Source: Amanita rubescens
Taxonomy: Eukaryota > Basidiomycota > Agaricomycetes > Agaricales > Amanitaceae
DNA length: 23,338 nt
Direction: 5' to 3'
Assembly: GCA_015039365.1 (NCBI GenBank)
Contig: WION01000709.1
Span: 1 to 23,338 of the forward strand
Part shown: positions 1-9,378 of the stretch, piece after piece
Layout of the letters: every line of letters begins with the position of its first letter
Numbering within the stretch: the stretch's first letter is position 1
The notes under the pieces: model-generated
Database searches by the model: none
What the model was told of the DNA's origin: nothing
Seen by the model: the letters and a program-made list of their open reading frames with translations, nothing else
Made by a program: the position numbers and the translations under genes

Positions 1-959
1 ATCTCTACAAACGGCATGACATAAACCTTTGGCTTCATGACATTTGCACTCACTGGAAGCCCATGGTATCGTAGATACAGGCTTCAGGAGCGGGAGTACT
101 CCAAAAATACGATATGTATTCAATAGCTCTCGAATGCTCGAAAATGGCTATGAAAGGCGTCAATGAAGCGCATGACGTTCCGAGAAAAGACCTACAGCCA
201 ATAATACTACACCCCGGCAAGCGAGGCCTTCGGCGTCCAACTTCGCGACAAGTTGCGATGCCACTCCCGTCCCGAGGCTATGCCCGATGATCAATACATT
301 CTCTGCTTTTGCTCCATTTGAAAGGAGCCAGTCAAACGCAGCTCTGCCATCCTGCATCAAGCCGTCTTCGCTTGGAGTACCGGTGCTGTCTGCGAATCCA
401 CGGTAGTCAACAGCAAGTACATTGGCACCCAAACGCGACGCGAAGGCCTTGTAATATCGTATACGGACGTTGAAAGCACGCGTCGCGGCATTACCGTGGA
501 GGAATAAAATAGTTGGATTGTTCTGAAGCGCAGCGCCTATATGATTCTGCGGCTCCAAAGGCGCAGATGCCAGCGAGCAATAGTATTTGTCCGACATGAT
601 AAACCATGCTCCTAACGTCTCGTTATCGGATGTAGCAATTTTCAGGCTAATCGTCTTGTTGGCTGAATCTGTGTTACTGACAGTAAGGCTATGGAACACA
701 TGTTCTCACGGGCAAGGCCATATTTCTCCGGATGATCAAAATCGGCGAACAAGGGTAATTTTATAGCATTCAAGTATACGGCACTAGGTCACTGAGTTGC
801 AAGGCAGATAAAGTTAACGTTGGAAATACGCAACTGTTTCTGTAGAGATGGTGTCATAAAAAGGCCAACCAAGAACACATATATGCCCCCAAAGATGATC
901 AAATGAAGGTGAGCTCTGAGCAAAAGGCTTTTTGAGGTCTTCTTCATCGTCGGATTCAT
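1..959 (-). CDS. ABHD12-like alpha/beta hydrolase (serine hydrolase), 3' end beyond window
   Basis: Likely a membrane-anchored lipase/hydrolase of the ABHD12 type, which in other eukaryotes acts on monoacylglycerols and lysophospholipids; the substrate here is inferred from family only. Hand-built exons: 959-835, 783-710, 668-196, 147-54 and 4-1 (cut by the window edge). The splices keep one frame and give about 256 residues so far. Residues about 20-35 form one hydrophobic segment, probably a signal anchor. Next come a DHPEKYGLA stretch (59-66), the oxyanion motif HGNA (124-127), DYRGFADSTGTPSE (154-167), and the nucleophile elbow GHSLGTG with Ser197. The catalytic Asp and His should lie beyond the left edge. 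The start is the ATG at 959-957, which directly precedes the anchor. The intron at 669-709 is only 41 nt, short for this window, and the donor at 834 (GTTGCG) is weak, so exons 1-2 are less sure. Divergent from the BOR1-like gene. Confidence 0.85.
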
Positions 960-1230
960 GAAGGCGCTGCTAAGAGCTTAGCTCTGGCAGCCCGACTCTC
1001 ACGGCATCGCTGCGGATTGCCGAGCGGGCCGAGCGGGCCGAAGACTGCGGGTATTCATTTCATATTGACACGTTTTCAGCTGTTTTCAGTACTGGGTGAC
1101 TACTTGATCATTTGATGGTGTACCTTCCGTTAGTATTACTTATGGGCACACGTCACTTTCATTCTTGTACTTTAAGACATACGGATTATGCTCGCGACCC
1201 GTGGCAAATGAGATTACTTGAATATAAGTA
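960..1230. promoter_or_regulatory. Divergent intergenic region between ABHD12-like gene and BOR1
   Basis: 271 bp separates two start codons facing away from each other, so it should hold both promoters. The only structured element seen is a tandem 9-bp repeat, CCGAGCGGG, two and a half copies at 1020-1041. It also contains CCG-N2-CGG spacings like those bound by Zn2Cys6 fungal regulators. No clear TATA box was identified. Promoter function is inferred from position only. Confidence 0.5.
1020..1041. repeat. Tandem CCGAGCGGG repeat, 2.5 copies
   Basis: Seen directly: CCGAGCGGG at 1020-1028, again at 1029-1037, then CCGA at 1038-1041. It sits in the shared promoter region, about 60 bp from the ABHD12-like start codon. 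A regulator-binding role is only a guess. Confidence 0.8.
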
Positions 1231-3410
1231 ATGACGGAAATTCGTGAACCATCGGCTCCAAGTTATGTAATGCCACTGGTAGAGTCCGCCATATCGTCAA
1301 CGGTGTATTCAACCACCGGTCCCCCTCCTTCGCAGACCAAACCTTTCGGTTGGGTTAAGGGCCTGGGCGCTGGCATCAGACGAGACATTCGCGCAAGAGC
1401 TCCTTACTACGTCAGTGACTGGACTGATGCTTGGAACTATAGAGTTATCCCTGCCACTGCTCTGATCTTTTTCGCAAATTATGTTCCTACTGTTTTTTCG
1501 CTCTATGTGCTTACTGACATGAACAAAATTACAGTGTGCTCCCTGGGATCGCATTCTCTTTGGATTTAATTGAAACTACGAAACAATATGGCGTTGCTGA
1601 AGTGCTCATTGCCTCCTTCATGGCTGGCTTCATCTTCTCAGTATTTGGTGCTCAGCCTCTGACGATCGCCGGAGTAACTGGTGCGTGATGTCAGATTAGA
1701 TTAGTCTACAAAGAGTTGAAAAGGGATCCAGGACCTATCACCGTTTTTAATAAAACGGTATATGATATACTTAGCAAGGACCCAAATCCACCCATTTATT
1801 TACACTTTATCGGGTGGGTTTACCTATGGGCCGCGATGTTCCACTGGGTGAGCGCATTATTGAACTGTAAGTGTCGCGATTTTCGCTGTTTAAAATCTGC
1901 CATTTTAAGCACGACACATCAGGGTGCAACTTTCTGAAATATGTCACCGTATTTTCATGCGACACATTTGGTTTTTATGTGTCTTGGGTCTATTTGCAAT
2001 ACGGGGTCCAGGTTATTACTCGTCAAGTTGATCGGACGAACGAACTCGGCCTCCTAGCTTCCACCATCCTGGCTATATTGATGCTCGTGACGTGTTTCCT
2101 CTTTCAGTCTCTCGCGAAGTCGAGCTATTTTCATCGACATGTTAGACGGTTTCTCGCAGACTATGGAATGCCCATATCTTTGGTAGCAGCTTCTGCCATG
2201 GCGTATTGGGGTTACCTCCATATTGCAAACCCTTCTACCCTGCCTGTCGGCGGCGCTTTCCAAGCTGCAAATGGTCGGAAGTGGTTAGTCAGATTCTGGC
2301 AGTTGGATGGAAAGTGGGTCGGTATTGCCTTGCCTTTCGGCTTCGTGCTATGGGTCCTCTTTTTCTTCGACCATAATGTATCGGTACGTGTTCTTCTCCC
2401 TTCTCGTTGCCCGTAAACGGATCAATTGACCGTCATGCATAGTCCCTCATGGCCCAGGGGTCTGAATTTCCCTTAAAAAAACCATCTGGCTTCCATTACG
2501 ATTTCTTCCTCCTTGGCATCTGCACCTTCATCGCTGGACTGATTGGCGTTCCTGCGCCAAATGGATTGATACCCCAAGCTCCTATACATACAACATCTCT
2601 ATTGGTCATGGAACGGTCATACAAGAAACATGAAAATGGCGATGGGAAGGGATCAGAAAGGGATCGTTTTGAACGAGATAACGGCGTCGTCCCGGATGGT
2701 GGTTCACCAGATTCTACTTCAGCAGACTGCGAAATTCCTGTAGCTGTGGTTGAGCAGCGCGTTTCTAATCTTGCTCAAGGCGCTTTATGTCTCGTCCTCT
2801 TGACCGGTCCATTTCTGCAAGTATTAAAGCTGATTCCCCGAGGCAGGTGCATCGTTCACGCTATTCCCTTATTATTAACAATATCCTCTCAAAGGCGTAC
2901 TCGCTGGCCTATTGTATGTTTCTTGTATTCTTCAATCCTTTTTTTCTATTGACCGAGGTTTAGTTGGTACATGGGTATCGACGCCTTGCAGGGAAATGGA
3001 ATCACCAAGAAACTCCTCTGCTTTATCCAGGACAAGCAATTTACACCACGGGACGATCCGCTTCGCAGAGTGCGCAAGTCTCGCATATTGCTTTTTGTCA
3101 GCATACAGCTTGTTGCCTTTGGTACAACCTTTGCTGTAACTCAAACCATCGGTATTCTTTTCTTGAGCATCCGTATATTCTTTTCTTATGATGCTTCTCG
3201 CAGCTGCTATTGGTTTCCCCATAATCATCATGCTTCTGATACCTCTACGCGTCCTGATAATTACCCGACTGCCGTTCGGTGCAGAAGAGCTGGCTATCCT
3301 CGATAGACCTACTGCATCTCCATTCGTCAGCCATTTTTTCTGTGCCTTTCACCCTCTAACACATGCACTCCCTCTAGACCATGGAATCCGTAGGAGGATC
3401 CCACCCGTAA
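1231..3410 (+). CDS. BOR1: BOR1-type borate/bicarbonate (SLC4 family) anion transporter; intron 1 donor damaged
   Basis: Multi-pass membrane transporter of the HCO3-/borate exporter family, expected to move borate or a similar anion out across the plasma membrane. Exons: 1231-1478, 1535-1680, 1732-1866, 1923-2383, 2443-2842, 2895-2913, 2964-3151, 3204-3325, 3378-3410, which together make 583 aa in one frame. Family motifs: DIRARAPYYVSDWTDAWNYR (52-71), FSVFGAQPLTIAGVTG (117-132), ITVFNKT, FSCDTFGFYVSWVYLQYG, VVEQRVSNLAQG, MGIDALQGNGI, KSRILLFVSIQL and PFGAEELAILD near the C-terminus. A hydrophilic Lys/Asp/Glu-rich loop lies at about 2610-2740. Oddities: intron 1 (1479-1534) starts TTATGT where GTATGT would restore the family reading (N83-V84-L85-P86). 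Intron 5 (2843-2894) is GC-AG, and exon 6 is a 19-nt micro-exon. Without intron-1 splicing, translation stops at 1567-1569 after 112 aa, so this allele may not be functional. Transporter identity is firm; borate specificity is inferred. Confidence 0.93.
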
Positions 3411-3995
3411 CCAAGTCTGACTGGCGCCACTCGCCATGCAGATGTGTCACACGTAGATTCCACACCGCTCAGGTGCTCCGGCCTTTATGCACCTCGCTTT
3501 ATTGCTATACGATACACATAAAATGCAGAACATTTCTACTTAACTATTATTCATTTTCCTTTCATTGTCGATGCGAAGTTATGTCTCCCATTTAGATGAG
3601 ATTGGAACAGAGTTGAAATTTCATGCACAGAAAAATTGTTCAACTACCAAAGCGATTGGCTTGTATCAGCTCTCATGCCTACAGTGTTCGCAACTGCAGT
3701 AGTTGCTGTGTAACCATAGAAGACTAACCCTTCAGCTTCATAATCTATGCTGTGCAACAACGGAATAAATATACGCTACGTTCGCTTGTAGCATGAACCG
3801 ACGATTTGGTTGCGATAATCACGCCCAACCTGGAGGCAGGAGCCCTCAGGAAGAGAAAGAAAAGGAATCATACCAATAGCTACAACATGTGAACATCAGG
3901 TAGCAAATCTATCGACTCGCGTGTGACAAGTTGCTGGCAAATTAGATCCTTATTATGAGCTCAAAAAGTTATACGTTACATGGGATGTGCATTAT
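3411..3995. other. Tail-to-tail intergenic region, BOR1 / IWR1
   Basis: 585 bp between the stop codons of two converging genes. No coding region, RNA gene or repeat could be supported. It presumably holds the two 3' UTRs; AT-rich stretches such as AATAAATA near 3764-3771 could be polyadenylation signals, which is inference. Confidence 0.6.
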
Positions 3996-5283
3996 CTAAA
4001 ACAGCTCTTCTGCACGATCATCTTCATCTCGCAAGAATGATTCTTCAAACTCGGAACGCTCGTGAAACTCATCTTTAACGACATTAGCCAGGGAGAACGC
4101 AATGGGCATAGCTACGTACCGCTCGAGTCTTCCTCCTCGTCTGGATAATCATTCTTGTAGTGTTCCTCAGCTAATCGGACGTTCGCACGTATGAAAAAAC
4201 CACGAGAGAAGAGGCGACGGACCGTTAGAGTCTACATCTTCTTCATCTTCCAGTTCTGACTCTGACTCCGAATCGTACAGCCCATCTTCGTATGATGGAA
4301 GCCCTGTCCTAAAGAAAGCAGATTTCAATTGTACAGGGGAAATCATTCCATTAGTACGTACAATGTCGCGACATTGATCTTGTCGGCCCATTCATCAGTG
4401 ACGCCAGGTCGACGGTAGAATATGTCCCAGACGTAATCATCCCCATTACCTGTGGCTGTCTTCGAAGCACCCGCCGATGGTGTGATGACCTTTTCCTCCT
4501 TCTTTGGTTGGCCCGGCGTGCTCAGTGGTATATCATGCACTCGTAGATGTTTCAGACAAGGTAAGAAAGTGATAACGATTTAACGCACAAGATAGATAAT
4601 CATTCAGCATCGGGAGAAATTTCTCGATTTCAGAATCAAGAGCAGAAGGGCGCGCTTTGACGGGCGATGGGATGGCATCATACATTTTAAAGTTCGACTT
4701 TGCCACGTCTTTCGAAGAGATGACAGTCGGTCTGTTCATGAAACGGTTGGCGATCTCGTCGTACTACGAAACCATTCAAACTTACGGCTTTTTGGGACGC
4801 GTTTGGGTATGCCTGTTATCGGCTTCATGATCCAGTATCGTATAACGTCGGTTATTATCTTCTCTCCTCTGTCGGGCGACCGGCGACTTTGGTTTATCAG
4901 TCGTCAGGCCGTTACCAGTCTTTGTTTCCCCGATGTTGGAAGCTTCGCGAGCTAATCTAGAGATCTCATCCTATAACATATAAGATTGAGACTGAGAACT
5001 TTGGCTTGAGTCATCATATGTTCAACGCTAGGCATACCTCGAGGACTTTTTTCATCTTATCGTCCTTCCATGCACCATCCTCCACCGTTTGTGCGAACTG
5101 AAACACGTCCATGCCACCGCGAGATTTCTTCCTTCGGACGCGCGACTCGACAACTACACATAACATGAGGATAATTAGTTCGGGGAAAGGGGCGTACATA
5201 CCCAGCGCATCCAAAGGCTCTTCATTACGCTTGCGTTTGATACGCAAGATCGTGCAAGGAGTGTTGGTGGATTCACGCTGCAT
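3996..5283 (-). CDS. IWR1: Iwr1-like RNA polymerase II nuclear import factor
   Basis: Iwr1 (human SLC7A6OS) binds assembled RNA polymerase II and directs its import into the nucleus. Exons: 5283-5202, 5153-5038, 4970-4786, 4731-4589, 4539-4362, 4308-4223, 4170-4120, 4072-3996, making 305 aa in one frame. The N-terminus has the family opening ILRIKRKRNEEPLDALVVE followed by basic RVRRKKSR, a plausible nuclear localisation signal. The middle has KSNFKMYDA and EKFLPMLNDYLS. The diagnostic Iwr1 signature is DDYVWDIFYR (209-218), followed by an acidic tail with DSNAEEHYKNDYPDEEEDSS (261-280). The length fits fungal relatives. All introns are GT-AG and 47-67 nt long; the intron 4785-4732 was placed so the reading runs KKPPTVISSKD. 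No damage was seen. The gene is unrelated in function to its neighbours. Confidence 0.92.
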
Positions 5284-5940
5284 CAGTATTGTGAACCAAG
5301 TTCAATTGTGACAGTCACAATACACGTGTGTTCTTGGACCAACGGAACTGTTACATTTTCAGCCAACTTCCGTTTGCCGTCCACTCATGCCTTTGCAGAG
5401 CTATATTATTATACACCCATTCACACTGGGCGCATGGTCCGTTGACTCGACGGACCCGCGATGCTATTTGAAGGTAATTGCTGTTGAAGTCCAATGTGTC
5501 CAGCGTTGTTATTGCTATTCCTATGTTTCCTATTCTAACCAACCTATGCAACTTGCGGGTGTATAAGAGGGCTGTCCTTAAAACAGCAAAACATCCTCCG
5601 GTCTCCCGCCTTGACTACTTCATGTTGTGCTGCATCTTCATATTGCTCTTTGTTTGGTTCTACCTGCGAAATCCTAGCAGAATCCGTGGCCATTTTCCGA
5701 GACTCTTTAGGATCCGTTTGATATACGAAATGCCCCACACGTCGCAATAGGTTGTCGCGTGGACCTGGCTAGCGCAGCGTAAGCTCTCGACTCCTCCCAC
5801 CGCCAGATGATGATAGCATTCTACATGGTTCCATATCCAGATATAATCCCAAAGCCATACCGTTCGTTTATGTATCTCTTAAGAAGCACTTCCCTAATAT
5901 ATGTACGTATCAATTATTTCATAACAGCCATTGAGATACA
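5284..5940. other. Intergenic region between ureG 3' end and IWR1 start
   Basis: 657 bp, expected to hold the 3' UTR of ureG and the promoter of IWR1, both on the minus strand. It contains the near-perfect palindrome TTGTGACAGTCACAA at 5306-5320, 23 bp upstream of the IWR1 ATG. There is also a small inverted repeat, GTCCGT (5437-5442) with ACGGAC (5450-5455). A 90-codon open frame on the plus strand (5478-5750) shows no recognisable domain and is not called. Confidence 0.5.
5306..5320. promoter_or_regulatory. Palindrome upstream of IWR1
   Basis: TTGTGAC-A-GTCACAA has two 7-nt arms in perfect inverted repeat around one base, 23 bp upstream of the IWR1 start codon. It could be a dimeric transcription factor site; no factor is assigned. 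Confidence 0.35.
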
Positions 5941-7031
5941 TTAGTTTTCAGACCCAACAGCACCTGGTGTTCCGGGACTACCTGCCATCCTCCACGCTGC
6001 CAAGATCAAATTCACGACGTCATCAACGCCTTTGTCTTCCCTAACGCTGGTGAAAAGCGTTGGACCATCACCGCGCATCAATTTAGAGTCCCTGTCCATA
6101 ATTTCCAAAGATGCACCGACGTAAGGTGCAAGATCAATCTATGATATATAGTCACTTCATTATATTGTAATAGCCCCAGAAAAAATAACCTTATTAATGA
6201 CTAGTAAGTCTGACTGGGATATGCCAGGACCCCCTTTGCGTGGAATCTTGTCTCCTCCCTGTGTGCCAATTTAGCCGACGTCAATAATCAAACCAGCTTT
6301 GACCCGTACTGAAACATCAATGACATAGATGATGTAATCGGCTAACTCTCTTGAGTAGTTTGCTGCGAGGTTATCGCCACCACTCTCAACGAAAAGTAGT
6401 TGGCAACCATATTTTGCCTGTAATATCTCCAGAGCGCCCATGTTCGCACTTATATCTTCTCGGATGGCCGCATGTGGACACCCTCCAGTTTCAATAGCAA
6501 GTATGCGGGACGGTGGAAGAGCACGGTTCTTTATCAAAAATTCCTGATCCTCGCGGGTAAAGATGTCGTTCGTCACAGTTGCTGAGGAATACCAATTAAT
6601 TGATGACACACAAGAAGCCAAAGACGCTAACCAATGTTATAGTGCTCCCTGAGCCGCTTGCAAAGCGCGAGAGTCAGCGCGGTCTTGCCTGAGCCGACAG
6701 GTCTAGATAGGTCGCAACATGAGACCGGCGGTACGACGAGTATTAGCAGTCGACAAACCCGCCAATACCAATCGTGAAACCTCTTTCCTGAAAATCCCGC
6801 TTCGAATAATCAGGTAAATCTCGCTCTGCAAATTTGCCTGGGGCGCATCGGGTACTATGACTCGTATTATTATCAAGTTATCAAAATGTGGTTACCTGGA
6901 TGGTCGAGGTGCTCATGGGTATGACCGTGCTCTCCTAATCCATGAGAATGAGATATTTCGCCATGTTCGTGCGAGTGCGACGGCTGAGTCTCTTGAGATG
7001 ATGAAAGATTATTGATAAACTGCACGTTCAT
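5941..7031 (-). CDS. ureG: Urease accessory protein UreG (nickel-insertion GTPase)
   Basis: UreG is the SIMIBI-class GTPase that, with UreD/UreH and UreF, delivers nickel to apo-urease in the cytosol. Exons: 7031-6896, 6837-6759, 6702-6632, 6581-6310, 6258-6190, 6138-5941, giving 274 aa, the size of plant and fungal UreG. Ten histidines lie between His19 and His44 in HSH/HGH-type runs, a likely nickel-binding extension. The GTPase core follows: P-loop GGPVGSGKT (71-79), [13 protein letters not shown] (99-111), the metal-binding C130-P-H132 in ETGGCPH, ESGGDNL, and NKID (208-211) for guanine binding. All introns are GT-AG, 50-58 nt. The start ATG at 7031 precedes the His-rich stretch; no other start was needed. 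No urease subunit or other accessory gene is in the window, as is usual in fungi where urease genes are scattered. The gene appears intact and shares a short divergent promoter with USB1. Confidence 0.97.
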
Positions 7032-7160
7032 TTGGGCACAGCGCTGAGCGATCTCCGAGTTGGGAATCCGTAGAGTATCCGTTATCTCGTGTCACGGTAT
7101 GATAATCTTTGTAGGGTTAGGGTCAATGCTCTCTAGTGGCCAAGGTCAACTCTCTCCTCA
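7032..7160. promoter_or_regulatory. Compact divergent promoter ureG / USB1
   Basis: Only 129 bp separate the ureG and USB1 start codons, which face away from each other, so one short region must drive both genes. It contains two exact tandem TAGGGT units at 7112-7123, listed separately. No clear TATA box was seen. Function is inferred from position. Confidence 0.6.
7112..7123 (+). promoter_or_regulatory. Telomere-like box (two TAGGGT units)
   Basis: The 12 bases TAGGGTTAGGGT equal two units of the fungal telomere repeat. They lie 38 bp upstream of the USB1 ATG and 81 bp upstream of the ureG ATG. Interstitial TTAGGG boxes in fungal promoters are known binding sites for Tbf1-type Myb factors, often at RNA-processing and ribosomal genes. 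Binding here is inference. Confidence 0.45.
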
Positions 7161-8224
7161 ATGAAAAGGGCTTTGGCAACTTTGCTTGATTATGGCACTT
7201 CAGATGAGGACGATGCAAAGGCAGTGGAGGCGGTCCGCCCGCATAAGAAAAGGTATGACTCGAATTTTTGTTCTTTAAAACTTGACCGGGACATCGGTGA
7301 AATTTTTTAGGAAACTTCCAACTCTCTCATCTTCATTGATGGTTCCAGTCCCAATAGACGATCCAGCGCAGCACCAGGGACGAGTGCGGACGCATCCTCA
7401 CGTGGAAGGACAATATGCAACACACGTTTATTTATCTCTGCGCTTGAAATCGCAAAGTGCCATGTGCCGATTACTTCGAGACGTTGTCGCGGAAGCCAAG
7501 ACGCGCGTTCCATCTCTCCAAGAAGCTTGCAAACTTGAGAGTGAGGGAAATTCTTCCAAGAGCCCAGAACTGCATATTTCATTGTCGCGGCCGATATACT
7601 TACGTGCTTATCAGCGGGAAGATTTCAAAAGGGAAGTTATGCGTATCTCAAAACAACAAAAGCCGTACGTGACTCCATATGTCCCGTGATTGAACTAAGT
7701 TGTATCGCAGATTTTCTATGTCGTTTACGACATTCTCCGAACTCGTAAATGATGAACGGACGCGGGTGTTCCTAGCGGTGGAGATTGGCGCCGGGCATCA
7801 TGAGGTAAGTAGCAGATGAGGCAATCCATTATGCTCTAATTGGCTATTACAGCTCAAGTCATTGGCGACCGCATTAGCACCTATCATTCGGCAGCTACGT
7901 CAGCAAGGATATTATGAGAACCCCCGATTCCACGCGTCTCTTGCTTGGGCTTTGCTTGATAGGAGTTCGTCCATTCCGTCTGTCGGAGTAGAAGATACCA
8001 TCTCAGCTGCTGGTTCACCCGGGTCCGTGTCTCAACGATCGACGCCTGGGCTTGATATCCCAAACGGCTTTCCTACGATAACCCACTTCCCCAAGGATTT
8101 GATATCCACGCTGAACGAACGATATAATTCCGCATTAGCATCCACCAAAGTGGGTTTATTTGATGCGGAATCTATCACAGTCAAGATTGGTAAAGATACG
8201 TTCACGTGGAACATGTCGGGATGA
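7161..8224 (+). CDS. USB1: U6 snRNA 3'-end exonuclease Usb1 (Mpn1)
   Basis: Usb1 is a 2H phosphoesterase that trims the oligo(U) tail of U6 snRNA and leaves a protected 3' end, stabilising U6 for splicing. Exons: 7161-7252, 7311-7664, 7711-7804, 7853-8224, giving 303 aa. The two catalytic HxS motifs are present: HISLSRP with His119/Ser121, and FHASLAW with His207/Ser209. Around them are the family segments HVYLSLRL, FTTFSELVNDERTRVFLAVEI and NPRFHASLAWAL. The start begins MKRALATLLDYGTSDEDD, typical of fungal Usb1, where a low-complexity acidic stretch follows a short LxDYGxS opening. A Ser/Pro/Gly-rich insert lies at residues about 216-250, after the second motif. Introns are 46-58 nt, all GT-AG. 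The gene appears intact. Confidence 0.96.
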
Positions 8225-9378
8225 CGAGATCGATTACCGACCAAGCCCGTCTTTCGCGACCGTCGTTATGTTGGATGTGCGCTTTCCATCTACGGAGATC
8301 TCGCTTGAAGTCGTCCGGCATATTCCGAAAATACTCCACGGAACAGATGCTAGCTGGCGCCTTGGTATAGTGCCTTTGGTGGACGGAGCGAATCAACGCC
8401 GCCCCGCTTTATGACCGTTGTTTCAGCTCCTTATCAAGACCATTTGATCACGAGGAAGGTGCCCGTTTTAGCTCACGCATATGACCTGAGTTGCGCTAGT
8501 AGTTGTCTAAATATATCCACGAGTCAGCGAATGCCTGCATTGCCATGCGTCACAGGGCTAGAGCAGGAACGAACTAACCGCGAAATTTTGTGTGATTTGA
8601 TGAGAAAGACATTGCACTGGTGAGTTCATATGAGGCGCTGACTTTTGTGTTTCATGCCTTAATAGCGGAAAAACTGTACTGAGCTTGTTACATATTATAT
8701 GAATTAACGAGCAAACTGGTACGTTACGAGAACTCGCCTAGAAGGTTGCCGGTGTAGATCCGCGGTATATGGTTTGATTGGAAGTCTGTGCGCGCTTTTG
8801 TATACGTGAATGACAAGGTCCACGCACGATAATCTAGGATCAACGATCGGCCCTTCTGTATCCCCCCACCTTCTTCCCATGTACGTATAGTCGATCTTTC
8901 ATACCGGGCCGATTTCATAGAATTTGACAGAACCTGCTAAGGATGCATTCCACTCATTTCCTCCAATCTTGACTCAGTGACGCAGGTGGCAGAATGATCC
9001 ATGCTCAGACAAAAGGCTGTCTGATCAAGAGCCTTTAGCGCTTATTTGAACCCCGAACGGTATAGATTGAAGTATTTGTTGCATGTGATCAAAAGGAGCC
9101 CAGCGGACGAAGGCGCGGGAATGCAACAGACGGCGCTCTCTGCCTCTGATGGCCTATAAGGTCTTGTAATGCGGATTGCCAAGCCTGGGCAAAAATCCGG
9201 GGGTTCGAGCCGGTTCGAATGTAATCAATAAGGAATCCTTCCATTCATCGGTCATCATCGGCAGAGGGACACAGCGTGATGTGAGGTCAGGGCAAAAATC
9301 ACACATGCATATGTTCGCCAGGCCTAAGTACCGACCATGGAGTCCTTACAATGAAAGTACAATGCAGGTTAGAGTATT
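8225..9378. other. Intergenic region between USB1 and METTL25-like gene (tail to tail)
   Basis: 1154 bp between two converging stop codons. Open frames of 60-90 codons occur (for example 8160-8414 and 8411-8623 plus), but none carries a recognisable domain, codon bias signal or convincing splice partners. A small imperfect hairpin lies at 9172-9199 (CGGATT pairing with AATCCG, then GCC with GGC), next to two GGTTCGA words 10 bp apart. I tested these as a tRNA T-arm and they do not fold as one. Confidence 0.5.

Noticed and set aside
5478..5750. 90-codon plus-strand frame with a hydrophobic stretch
   Set aside because: One hydrophobic run is not enough; no homology recognised, and it overlaps the expected ureG 3' UTR and IWR1 promoter.
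5941..8224. A urease or RNA-processing gene cluster
   Set aside because: UreG, Usb1 and Iwr1 are neighbours but act in unrelated pathways, and no other urease or splicing gene is close.
8160..8623. Two small plus-strand frames after USB1
   Set aside because: The first overlaps the end of USB1 in another frame; neither has a domain or splice signals that would make a gene.
9172..9220. tRNA-like words (two GGTTCGA motifs beside a small hairpin)
   Set aside because: The bases on either side of TTCGAGC and TTCGAAT do not pair as a T-stem, and no acceptor stem or anticodon arm could be built.
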